NCBI GenBank assembly: GCA_036897485.1
Contig: JAYMTF010001521.1
Location: forward strand, 1-22,934
Source of the DNA: Pelargonium nanum
Taxonomy: Eukaryota > Streptophyta > Magnoliopsida > Geraniales > Geraniaceae
Reading direction: 5' to 3'
Length of the DNA stretch: 22,934 nt
How positions within the stretch are numbered: position 1 is the stretch's first letter; each line of letters begins with the position of its first letter. The notes beneath the pieces are model-generated. The model ran no database searches. It was given only the letters and a program-made list of their open reading frames with translations, and had not been told where the DNA came from. Shown here piece by piece: positions 1 through 8,629 of the stretch. Made by a program: the position numbers and the translations under genes.

Positions 1-110
1 AATTCCAGGTCAAACCGGTCCGGGTGCCGGGTTTCCGGTCCGGTCCGGGTTGCAGCCCGGTATGCAACCGGTCCGGGTCTGTCCGGTCTGGGCCAAATGA
101 ACAGCCCTAA
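1..110. mobile_element. hAT-type subterminal region (GC-rich CCGGT repeats)
   Basis: The first 95 bases are packed with CCGGTCCGGGT-like words on both strands, then end in TGAACAGCCCTAA at 98-110. Read on the minus strand this gives TTAGGGCTGTTCA, a form common at plant hAT transposon ends, with GC-rich subterminal repeats inside. On that reading the element runs off the left edge. It could instead be the inner border of a subterminal block of an element that continues rightward. The base composition differs sharply from the AT-rich DNA that follows. No transposase is visible and the 8-bp target duplication cannot be tested. Confidence 0.5.
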
Positions 111-204
111 TTTTGAGCCTAAACAACCACAAATAATAATTATAAACTATTAACTTTATAACATTTCAGTTTTTAGTCCATCAAAAAGGCCCAAAACTTA
201 TTTC

Positions 205-280
205 TAAAGCCCTTACACATAAAGCCCAATAGTTGACTTGCAAAGTAGATACATGTAAAGCCCTTACACATAAAGCCCAA
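205..280. repeat. Direct repeat of 25 bp, two copies
   Basis: Two identical 25-base copies (205-229 and 256-280), each beginning TAAAGCCCTTACACA and ending AAAGCCCAA, are offset by 51 bp. Related GCCCAAAA words surround them. Such GCCCA-rich stretches often lie next to plant hAT ends, but the assignment is only suggestive. Confidence 0.8.
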
Positions 281-1140
281 GCCCAAAATTTATTTATAGA
301 TACATCTCATCTTCAATTTTAAAACTCTTCTTCAAAAATTCGTGTTCACTCATTCAACTTTTAATTAAAGATCAGTCAAATATTAAAATCAATCAAACTG
401 ATTCCTTCAACTGCAAACATATATCATCTTGCTTGGTCTCCCCCTCCACATCGAACGATTGCTCGGGATCTACCTCCCCATCTCTTGTGGCTCTAGGTTG
501 CTCTGGGAACATCGTGATCCTCATCCTCATAGGGGGTTGCAATCGGTCGTGCATTGGTTATTTTTAGGACCTCTATATTTTTAGTCAGGTTTGGAGTTTT
601 GGTCGGCTCGACTGGTCCAATTGATGCGTCGTCTTCTTTGTTATTTGCTTTTCTACTTCTGCCATCTTCTTTTGTTTGTTCATGTCAGATTCACCAAATG
701 TTACTTCACATAATTATTTCGACACCGCTTATTGATCTATAGCCTGCAAAACATGGTCTCTTAAGTGTATTACTCATTCGATGCCCAATTCAAATTCTAT
801 TCAATAATGATAGTCGATTATCTAAGAGTTTATATTGTCCTTTACACTTTTTGTCTTCCTCTATCTATATTGGAGGGCTTGCATGTCTTTTCTACATCAT
901 TACCCTTCTTGCAGCCGACCGCTCTTGTCTTGGCTTGCATTGTGACCTATTTGATGTACATAAGTATTTCGAGCCTAATGATACTCAGGCGCCACATGTT
1001 GTGTTTCCATCGTCGGCTTAAACTTCTGATTTTCACATACCATTAAAAGAGAATTATTAAATTTAGAACCTAAATAAACAAAAAAAAAAAGTTGTTTATG
1101 GAAGGAGTATAAATTTTTAGTCCAAACCATTTATTGGAAG
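281..1140. other. Intergenic DNA, possibly transposon-derived
   Basis: No gene is recognised. The 300-420 part is AT-rich. The 420-1040 part is more balanced in composition (for example CTCCCCCTCCACATCG) and has short open frames on the plus strand whose products are hydrophobic and match no family I know. A decayed hAT-like body attached to the left-edge repeats is possible, but no transposase motif can be seen. A poly-A tract lies at 1080-1090. Confidence 0.4.
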
Positions 1141-1162
1141 GAAAAAAAAGGTCAAAATCTCC

Positions 1163-1223
1163 GAATATTCTAGAATTCTGCCGAACCTAACAAGTTTGTA
1201 GGCCAATCAACAAAGCCCACGTG
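1163..1223 (+). promoter_or_regulatory. Upstream elements of the chaperonin gene: HSE, CCAAT box, G-box
   Basis: Positions 1163-1175 read GAATATTCTAGAA, a perfect three-unit heat-shock element (GAA-nn-TTC-nn-GAA). A CCAAT box follows at 1203-1207 and a CACGTG G-box at 1218-1223, all within 160 bp of the start codon. A TATAAAT at 1108-1114 would put transcription start before the HSE, so a TATA-less start nearer 1240-1270 seems more likely. HSF control of a co-chaperonin gene fits known biology, but binding is inferred. Confidence 0.65.
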
Positions 1224-1319
1224 TTCCGTAAATACGCTCACCAGGGTTTTACATACAATACAGTTTCTTGGTCTCTCCTCTCTCGCAGTTGTTGCTTCAG
1301 TTCTGTGCCTACCTTATCC

Positions 1320-3720
1320 ATGGCGTCCTCCACTTTCGTTACAATCCCGAAACCCTTCCTTGTACACAAATCCAGTGCCACATCTCTCTCAAGACCTACC
1401 GCTACTCTCCATCTTGGTCTCTTCAATCCTCCGACCAAAACCTCCTATTTCCTTTATTTTAGCTCCTGTGCGTTTTTATTTGTACTCACTATTGGTTGCT
1501 TTTCTGGGTGTTGAACAGGAACGCGCAGAAATTCTCTGAGAGTGCAAGCAGTTGCAACGAAATGGGAACCCACAAAGGTTTTTGATTGGTTTGTTTATGG
1601 TGGCTCTGGGATTTATTGTTTTTGCCTTATAATTGAGGTTTAGGGTTTTTGATGGGTTTTGTAGGTTGTTCCACAAGCTGACAGAGTTCTCATCCGTCTC
1701 GAGGAGCTTCCTGAGGTATGCTCATTAATTACCATATAAACTATGTTCTGCATTTCACTCAATGTTGTAATCATTAGAACAAAGGATTGAATTTCACTTT
1801 TTGTATTAGTTGTTACCTTCTGAAAAAATGTAAAGTTTTGAGCTTCTACATCTTTGTTTTAAGTTCAAAACATTAAATCTGTCTAGATTGATAGAACTAA
1901 TAATTGAGAGAACCTCATTAACTGTATCAAATCACATGATGTGAAATTCATGAACTTTGGTATTTTTGTAGAACAAGAGTTCATCTCTAAGTTAAAAACG
2001 GGTTTGGCACCCATCCTTATTTTCATGTCAACAGAAAGTCGATTGCAGAAAACACATAACTGAGAGAACCTCGTTGACAGTATCAAATCACTTGGACTAG
2101 CCAAGTTAACCATGTGAAATTCAGCAACTTGGTATTTTTGTAGATGAGTTGATTTATAAGTTAAAAAAGAGTTTTCACACCCATCCTTATTTTCATGTCA
2201 ACAGAAAGTTGATTGCAACATTATGGCATTCCAAAAGCTCATAAAGAATATATTCTAGATGGCTCTTTTGGATTTCACTCTCAGACAAGTTGAGGTGAAG
2301 AGAAATGGAAGAGATTTTATTTAAACAATCTAATGTTTTATTTGGATCTTAGGAGTAAAACTTAACAAGTTTTATGATGGGAATTAGTTTCTTTTGTACG
2401 GCAGACTTACAATTCAGAATTTTTTTTGTTAATGCAAAAATGTTGCTGCTCAGGGAGTCTTATTCATCAATCAATATGCTTGATTGTGTGATATTCTCAT
2501 CATTATTACTGGTTAATCTCTCAAATTGATCGTATCAAGATTGTTTTTATTATTTCTCTCAGCCTGCACTACGTATATCACTCATTGTCGTGAATTTGAG
2601 ATATATCATGTTCCGTGTAAAGTTGTGTGTATCATGTACCTTGTCACATTCAGTAAGTTACCAGGCTGATTGACTTGTTTTCTGCTATAGAAATCAGCTG
2701 GAGGAGTTTTGTTACCCAAATCAGCCGTTAAGTTTGAGAGATACTTGGCTGGTGAGGTAAGTGAAGCAATAATTTTACCAGTGAAATTATTTTTCTCATG
2801 GCCCATGAAGGCATTGTGCTGAAAATACATTTTTTGCTTCAACTCTCAGGTACTCTCTATTGGTGCTGATGTTGGGGAAGTTGAGGTGGGAAAGAAGGTA
2901 AAAAATCTAAGTTGTTATGTATAAAGGATAATGGTGTAGCCTAACTCCTTAGTGCATAGTTTTGGCTCAAACCAAAGTAGAATTTTCAGTGCTTGGTTGT
3001 ATCATTCTTCATTCTCAACACTAGCTAAGAGAAGTGTATTCTTCTGCTTTTGTAGGTGCTTTTTTCGGACATAAATGCATATGAGGTAAGCACGATTCTT
3101 TTATATATTTATGGTTAAATCAACGTACCAGGTACATACAACAGTTGGAAAATTAATTATCTATTTTTAGCAAATATTAGCTATCTATGTTGGCTGTTGT
3201 TTTTTTGTTTAAAAGAAAAAGAGGGAAGAAAGTTGGTTCCCTACCATTCTACAAATTACAAAAGTAATTTTTTTCTAATGGTTGTGCTATATATACTTCT
3301 ATGGGCTAGTGAGTAATGTTAATTGTTCCCTTTGTAACACAAAGATAATACTAATAAGGCAGCGTTTGGATTATAATTTTTGGTTAAGAAATGAAAATGA
3401 GATTCGTGTTGGTGGTGTTAGTGACCTTGTTAGTACTTTTGCTCATGGAGTGAATATGTAAATTAGTGTGCCCGACTTGTCCTTTATGGAATTCATCCTT
3501 GGTATGCTAGATAGCCATATTTGAAAACCGTCAAACATGGTTTGCAAATTCATTAGTATTCTGTGTGAGTTCACATGCGCGCTATCTGAATCAAACATCG
3601 AGTATTATTGTTTGCACTAACTAATAAACGTTGGTTGTTGGTTATTGTTAGGTTGACTTGGGGTCCGATGGAAGACACTGTTTTTGCAAAGCAAGTGAAC
3701 TGTTGGCTGTAGTCGAGTAG
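1320..3720 (+). CDS. CPN10: Chloroplast 10 kDa chaperonin (GroES family)
   Basis: This is the co-chaperonin that caps the chloroplast Cpn60 folding chamber in the stroma. Seven exons with GT-AG introns join to 139 codons: 1320-1416, 1519-1577, 1665-1715, 2691-2756, 2850-2897, 3056-3085 and 3652-3720. Residues 1-40 are rich in Ser, Thr and basic residues and look like a transit peptide. The mature part starts near VQAVATKWEPTKVVPQADRV. The GroES fold continues with RLEELPEKSAGGVLLPK (residues 63-79, covering the mobile loop), FERYLAGEVLSIG, GKKVLFSDINAYEVDLG and the end HCFCKASELLAVVE. The start ccATGg is the first ATG in the frame. Length and sequence closely match, from memory, Arabidopsis CHL-CPN10. 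It is a single GroES domain, not the double-domain Cpn20. Exon 6 is only 30 nt. Confidence 0.96.
1905..2217. repeat. Tandem duplication inside intron 3 of CPN10
   Basis: Two diverged copies, 1905-2047 and 2061-2217, both start TGAGAGAACCTC and end CATGTCAACAGAAAG then GATTGCA. They share long stretches (TATCAAATCAC, TTGGTATTTTTGTAGA, CACCCATCCTTATTTT) and differ by substitutions and a short insertion in copy 2. I recognise no transposon in the unit. It contributes about a third of this 975-bp intron. Confidence 0.85.
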
Positions 3721-4290
3721 TTTCCAGGGGTTACCATCTTTAGCAAATTAAGTAGCATTTTTTCTGATCATTCCAAGTAACTGTGTACTGGTTTCTTTAT
3801 TCTGAAGAAAAAGTATTTAAATTTTGAACTCTGGTGTTTAATAATTTATTGTGTAAGGAAATAGTTGTATTGTTTCTTTTTGAATGTATTTTCCTTGACT
3901 GAAGTGCCAGATCTATCATGCAAAATGTAAAACAAGACGAGAATGCATTGTTTTAATTACTAGCAGCTGCATAATAGTAAATAGATTATGTATGTGTGAG
4001 GTTTGCCAAGACTTATGCCATAACTAGGCAACAAGCTTTCAGTCTCTCTTGGCCTCCAAAGGTCCCTACTCGCTTCATAAGAAAAGGCGGCCTTTGCACA
4101 TAATCCAGGCAGTAGCGCGAAAGGTGGCTCATCGTTTACGTCTTTAACAGCCTAGGGATGACCTCTATTACTGATTGAGACTCGTGTCAATGATATGTCA
4201 CATCATCAAGTAACACTCGTACCTGCCTCATTGAATTTGTAGGCGCTCAGATCCATTTAGTTTGTGTTTGGCTGAGAGTATCGACCAATA
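3721..4290. other. 3' flank of CPN10; otherwise unexplained
   Basis: The first 200 bases are the likely 3' UTR (AT-rich; AATAATTTATTG near 3840). The stretch 4010-4260 is less AT-rich (AAAAGGCGGCCTTTGC, CAGTAGCGCGAAAGG) but shows no long frame and no repeat family I recognise. Confidence 0.35.
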
Positions 4291-4292
4291 AA

Positions 4293-4596
4293 TCATGACT
4301 GAGATTCCGGCACATTTACAACATTCATATCACATTCGAATGGAAATGAGAAATGTGAAAAGATGAGTACATGAAATATGAAAATGGAAGAAGGTAGGGG
4401 TAGAGGAGACCCAAATGGTTGGCGGAGTAAAGCGTTGGTGGGAGAGAAAGGAGAGTTGTTGAATGCGGAGGGATTCACTGGCTCGAGCGGCGTCGAGGGT
4501 AGGTGGGTCGCCGGGGACGAGACGGGTGGAGCCGTCCAAGGATTGGGAGGTAGAGAGCCTGATGTTGCCGCGACCTGTATCCACCACCGTCACTAG
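4293..4596 (-). other. GC-rich, coding-like island (possible gene fragment)
   Basis: About 200 bases (4385-4600) are much richer in G+C than the AT-rich flanks. On the minus strand one frame is open for a Pro/Ser-rich peptide containing LPPNPWTAPPVSSPATHLPS, then NNSPFSPTNALLRQPFGSPL, and then runs into low-complexity hydrophobic sequence. A second minus frame and a plus frame are open too, as expected in GC-rich DNA. I do not recognise the product. It may be a fragment of a captured or duplicated first exon. No promoter or introns were found. Confidence 0.3.
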
Positions 4597-4599
4597 TGA

Positions 4600-5461
4600 C
4601 TAATATCCCAACGATAGAATCTCAACTACTAAAAATTTGGCTTGAATTCTTTTTTTCCTTCTCACTATCAATAATATCATTATAGTAAGTTACTTTGTTT
4701 ATGAATATAGATTTACAACACTAACTTATCTTTAGATTCTCTTAAAAAAATTAGGACACTTATTTTCAGGAAGATTAAGTATTAGTTTTACATGACTATC
4801 TTTAACTATGAGTTTTTAAAGAAATATTAATTTACATAATAATTAATGACGTATTGCAGACTCTAAATATAACAAAATATCATAATAAACTGATTCGTAA
4901 ATCTCATGTTTAAAAAAAACGTCCAACTGTCATGTAGTGCTGATTTTCATTTTCACAATAATCTGAAATGCATCAGTATAGAGAAATGTTCATATACTCA
5001 CTATGAATACAACAAATCTTGTAAGAGAAAACAAAATAAAACTAATAACATTAGAATACCTAACCAAACCTGTTATTCTCAAATAAATCTAAATTTATTT
5101 TTGAATACCCAACTTGCTTATAAAAACATAAACAATGGTTGATATTTCTTTCATACTTAGATTTTTTTTTTCTCGAGTGCATAGCTCCATTAGTTTATTT
5201 TCAAAAAGGAACCAAAAAAGTCAATAATTGAATATTATGTTTCCCTTATATGCTGATTTAATTTTTTCAATACTTTGTTATTTTGGTTTATAACTGTCAT
5301 CTTAACGTGATTTATAATATATGTTGTTTTTATTGATGTAATTTTATATATTGTTGCTTATGTTATTTACCATGTTTGTTTGTATTTGATAGATTGAATA
5401 AATATTAAATCAAGCAATATTAATGCAAAAATCATTAACATAAAAATTAAATAAGACTGAG
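4600..5461. other. AT-rich stretch, possible Helitron interior
   Basis: There is no gene. The DNA is very AT-rich with poly-A/T runs and no long conserved frame; the open frame near 4906-5142 is low-complexity. It lies immediately inside the Helitron-like 3' end, so it may be the body of a non-autonomous Helitron. I cannot fix a 5' TC end. Confidence 0.3.
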
Positions 5462-5490
5462 ACCCGAGCAACGCTGAGTAAAAAAACTAA
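5462..5490 (+). mobile_element. Helitron-like 3' terminus
   Basis: ACCCGAGCAACGCTGAGT (5462-5479) can fold as an imperfect short hairpin and is followed, after a short A-run, by CTAA at 5487-5490 and then T. This matches the plant Helitron 3' plan: a hairpin around a CAACGC core about ten bases before a terminal CTRR, inserted before T. Decay of the stem suggests an old copy. Confidence 0.4.
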
Positions 5491-5684
5491 TAAAATTTAA
5501 AAATAACACAACGGATAAAAAATAATTTACACTAAGCACACTCTATGAGGAAAAGATGGACATGATAAACCAACGTCTTCAATATAACAAAAGACGTAAC
5601 AGTCAGCCTCCAAATCCTTTACGTTCACTAACAAAATATACTATACATTTGTCACATGAGCACACACAAATCTCCAAAGTCTAC

Positions 5685-5944
5685 AAAAGTCCTACACACA
5701 CCTACAAGCGCGTGGGTCAACTAGTAAGGGGTTGTTCCAGCTTAACCTGAGGTCTCGAGTTCGAGTCTCAGGGAATGCAGCTGCGTTAAAACTTGGTAGG
5801 GAGAGCTTTGCCGCCCTTGTGGTCCTACCCGACTCAAATGAGGATTAGTCTGAGTGTGATAAAACGGCTTAAAGGTGTCAACCGCGAGTTTACGGGTCTG
5901 CTCAGAAACCTCATAGTTTAGACAAAAAAAAAGTCCTACACACA
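5685..5944 (+). mobile_element. tRNA-derived SINE (type A), full length with TSDs
   Basis: A body of about 228 bp (5701-5928) begins with a tRNA-like pol III promoter: an A-box-like stretch at 5714-5729 and the B box AGTTCGAGTC at 5758-5767. It ends in an A-run. Perfect 16-bp target-site duplications, AAAAGTCCTACACACA, flank it at 5685-5700 and 5929-5944. Intact TSDs and boxes imply a relatively young insertion. The middle (GGGAGAGCTTTGCCGCCC, then GGATTAGTCTGAGTG) recalls the plant Au SINE family, but that name is tentative. It sits directly upstream of the inhibitor gene's TATA box. Confidence 0.85.
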
Positions 5945-5987
5945 ACATTCCTAATTTACAGTCTGTTCAACACCAACCCAACCACAC

Positions 5988-5996
5988 TATATATAT
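5988..5996 (+). promoter_or_regulatory. TATA box of the inhibitor gene
   Basis: TATATATAT lies 56 bases before the start codon and predicts transcription start near 6019-6028, giving a very short leader. It is only about 45 bp from the end of the upstream SINE, so upstream control DNA has been displaced by the insertion. Confidence 0.6.
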
Positions 5997-6020
5997 CAAT
6001 ACACATTACACATTTTCTCG

Positions 6021-6131
6021 ATGAAAGCAAGACCAAAAACAAATAAGAAAAATGAAAACGAGACTCTCTTTGTGTTTCTTTTCTTGCCTTGTCTTCCTCA
6101 CTTTCACCATTGCCATTGCCAACAACAATAA
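6021..6131 (+). other. Possible upstream ORF overlapping the inhibitor start
   Basis: An ATG at 6021 opens a 36-codon frame ending at TAA 6129-6131, out of frame with and overlapping the main start at 6052. It matters only if transcription begins at or before 6021, which the TATA position leaves open. If it is transcribed, it would be expected to reduce translation of the main frame. Confidence 0.3.
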
Positions 6132-6615
6132 CAACACTCTCATCCAAGAAACGTGCAACAAATGTGCCCAAAACGACCCCAACCTCAGCTACAACTTCTG
6201 CGTCACCTCCCTCCAATCCGCCCCCAGCGGCCACTGCGCCACCACTCTCCGCGGCCTCGGCCTCGTCTCCGTCAAGCTGCTCCGCCGCAACGTCACCAGC
6301 ACGCGGCGGCGCGTGAGGGAGCTCTTGCGGGACAAGAAGTGGGACCCGTACGTGCGGGCTTGCTTGGAGGACTGCTTCGACCTCTACGCGGACGCTGCTT
6401 TGACTCTCAACGAGACGGTCGTAGATTACAAGGCTAAGCGATACGACGACGTTAATATAGAGCTGAGCTCGGTGATTGACGCGGCGGTGACGTGCGAGGA
6501 CGGGTTCGCGGAGAAAGACGGCGTCGTTTCGCCGCTTAGGAAGAGGAACAATGATACGTTCCAGCTGTCTGCGATGGGTCTTTCGATCGTAAATATGATT
6601 AAGCTTCAGTATTGA
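6052..6615 (+). CDS. Putative invertase/pectin methylesterase inhibitor (Pla a 1-like)
   Basis: An intronless gene for 187 residues. Residues 1-23 form a signal peptide ending AIA, so the product is secreted to the cell wall or vacuole, where this family inhibits invertases or pectin methylesterases. The family pattern is clear: TCNKCAQNDPNLSYNFCVTS (34-53), GLGLVSVKL, CFDLYADA (108-115), then VTCEDGF (147-153) and the C-terminal LSAMGLSIV. The four family cysteines are C35, C50, C108 and C148, as in plane pollen allergen Pla a 1. Extra cysteines at 38, 62 and 104 are unusual. N-glycosylation sequons occur at N27, N44, N80, N120 and N167. The middle of the gene is strikingly GC-rich. Whether the target is invertase or PME cannot be told from sequence. 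Confidence 0.93.
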   Translation: MKTRLSLCFFSCLVFLTFTIAIANNNNNTLIQETCNKCAQNDPNLSYNFCVTSLQSAPSGHCATTLRGLGLVSVKLLRRNVTSTRRRVRELLRDKKWDPYVRACLEDCFDLYADAALTLNETVVDYKAKRYDDVNIELSSVIDAAVTCEDGFAEKDGVVSPLRKRNNDTFQLSAMGLSIVNMIKLQY

Positions 6616-6744
6616 GTTCTTGGTTAGTTTGTAAATATTTGTAATTTGTTTGTTTACTTTTATATGATTATGGAATCAACTTTATGAAGAGCTAATGTGT
6701 TTTGGGATAATGTTGTTGTAGTTTGTAACTTTCATTTCTTCCAA

Positions 6745-6750
6745 AATAAA
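6745..6750 (+). terminator. Poly(A) signal of the inhibitor gene
   Basis: AATAAA lies 130 bases after the stop codon in AT-rich DNA with nearby TTGT/TGTA words typical of plant 3' ends. Confidence 0.55.
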
Positions 6751-6904
6751 GACTCTAATGGTGTGCCTTGAAGTTTAATTTCATGATAGAGTGGCTTGTA
6801 ATTAATATTTTCTTGTCTGTAGTTGACATGTGTATTAATGTTTTTATAGAGAAAAATTATCAAATCCATGAATATTTAAAGGTAAATTGTTGATGATGGC
6901 ATGA

Positions 6905-7104
6905 ACTTTCAGAGACTTCATTGAAATCGTTCTGTCATACGGGATATTTAATGCATTATTACATCATTGCACGGGTCAATAGACGCGCAACGTCTAATAT
7001 CCATCGTTTATGGCTAGGACTACTGGGGTATCTAATCTCATTCGCTTTCTTGACTTTCGTCTTTGAGTGTTAGTGTCGGCCTAACAGAGTCTTTTCGTTA
7101 AAGG
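6905..7104 (-). pseudogene. Nuclear plastid DNA: decayed 16S rRNA fragment
   Basis: The plus strand carries GGACTACTGGGGTATCTAAT at 7017-7036, the reverse complement of the universally conserved 16S site ATTAGATACCCCAGTAGTCC. Flanks align with plastid 16S (GCACGGGTCAATA, TATCCATCGTTTATGGC, TTCGTCTTTGAGTGTTAGTG, GTCGGCCTAACAGAG). The firm match is 6938-7104; homology fades through 6905. Most differences I can see are C-to-T or G-to-A, as expected from deamination of methylated nuclear DNA, so the insertion is old. The plastid form fits better than the mitochondrial 18S as I remember it. It is not a functional rRNA gene. Confidence 0.85.
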
Positions 7105-8085
7105 TAAGTAAAAATCTTTCTTTAATTACATGTCTTGATTTATTGGCAAGAGGTATTTTGATCATTTTGGAGTTACATTCATAGATGTGAAGTTTTGTTT
7201 TCTCGATTTTATCTTGCAATGAAGAGAACAAGAATAAAAACACAAGGTAAAATTCAATTCAATAACGAGACAGAAACTATATATACGATTCATAATTAAG
7301 AATAGACGATGATTCAAAGAAACTATCATTATAAAAACCAATTTAATCAATAAACCAATGATGCATTTAAAACATAATTAGAATGAAGACATATATAATT
7401 GGCGCCAAACCGTGAATAAGCCAATGATGAATTTTGAACATAATTAGATTTGTTAAGAATAAGTTAAACTGTATTATTATATGAATGAATTGTGCTAAAC
7501 TGCTAATAATATTATAAGAGCATATTCTCTTTATATAAGATATTTAAACTAAAAATAGGAAACAAATCATAAGTAGTATTTTTTTTTTAATTTAACATAC
7601 ATCAAATTGTCCATCAAAAACAAAAACATACATCGAATTGGAGTTTGTAAACCAAATCAATGTAATAACTTAATTTTCTCTTCTTACTTTTTTAGAACTT
7701 CCGGTAGCATTCAATAGTTGATGAAGTTGGTTTTAGTGACAGATGATTGCAAAATTTGGTTATCGACGAAGAGCATACCTGGCTAGCTAGGGCCAACGGG
7801 AAGAAGACGGTAATATATGTTGATGTCACTAGAATGTGAACTCAATCTAGTTATCATTAAAATGACAATTAACACCCAGAATATTCTCCTAAAAGATACC
7901 GAGATGTTTCCAAAAGTCAAGAAAAGAAAACTAAAAATTCAAAACTTACCATCTCTACCAACATTTAACTCTACACTCTCCATCAAAATTAAAACTTGAA
8001 TATTAGATCTGTTGTTAGCATGAAATTATAAGTTGTTTAAGAAAAGAGAGAAAGTCTAAGGTATGCTAGCATCAAAGTTACTCAA
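7105..8085. other. AT-rich intergenic DNA
   Basis: Nothing recognisable. Short related words, AAACCAATGATGCATTTAAA near 7350 and AAGCCAATGATGAATTTTGA near 7418, each followed by ACATAATTAGA, form a small diverged direct repeat about 68 bp apart. The short open frames are low-complexity. Confidence 0.4.
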
Positions 8086-8089
8086 CAAA

Positions 8090-8345
8090 AAGAATAGGCC
8101 AAAAACTCAATATGGTCATTGAATTTTCCTATATGAACCCAATTTCATTCTTAAAAATTCTTTTTAACCTAAAATAGTATCTGAACTTTTAGATTTGAGT
8201 TCAAAATAATTATAAGCGTTAGCTTTTGTAATTTTAGTTTGTTTAAGTGTTCTGACGTAAAATATAAAATATATTAAATTATTATCACTCTTGGTACTTG
8301 AATCGACGTATTAATTATCCACAAGCTCTAAATTTAATGGCCACT
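8090..8345. mobile_element. Relic with 'ggtc-ttgaa' type terminal repeats
   Basis: The stretch opens AGGCCAAAAACTCAATATGGT then CATTGAATTTT and repeats similar words (AAAATAGTATCTGAACTTTT; TCTTGGTACTTGAATCGACG). This is the decayed style of plant non-autonomous DNA elements whose ends carry repeated 'gtcc-tgaact' words, also seen near 19.3 kb and at the right edge. No coding part; boundaries are approximate. Confidence 0.35.
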
Positions 8346-8629
8346 CCTTGTATATCAAAAGCCTTTTAATTACTTGCATAATAACATTCTTTGCTCTGTG
8401 TTATATATTGACACGTATGTTGTTTGTATTTTTCTAATGATAATTCTCTGTAAGGTTGTTGTTACTCTTTTGACTTCAGAAAATACAACCATAAAGACGA
8501 CAACTAAAAATAAAAAGAGTTTGTATATTAATTTAACTTGTAATGTTTAAATTTGATTCTTGCAATTTGGAACGATTTGTATATTCTAATATAGTGGCAT
8601 ATTTTATATGATTCCAAATTGAGGTAATT

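Noticed and set aside
554-1046. Two plus-strand open frames with hydrophobic products
   Set aside because: They carry no recognisable motif, promoter or splice pattern and lie in probable transposon-derived DNA.
1221-1319. Upstream in-frame extension of the CPN10 first exon
   Set aside because: It would need a GTG start; the first ATG in frame, ccATGg at 1320, begins a normal transit peptide and gives the family length of 139.
3355-3420. CAGCGTTTGGATTATAATTT in CPN10 intron 6 as a transposon end
   Set aside because: Similar to 'GCGTTTGG' transposon starts, but no inverted partner or target duplication was found in the intron.
7017-7036. Functional rRNA gene or bacterial contamination
   Set aside because: The match is a short antisense fragment with many transitions, embedded in plant nuclear DNA between plant genes; a plastid-derived fossil explains it.
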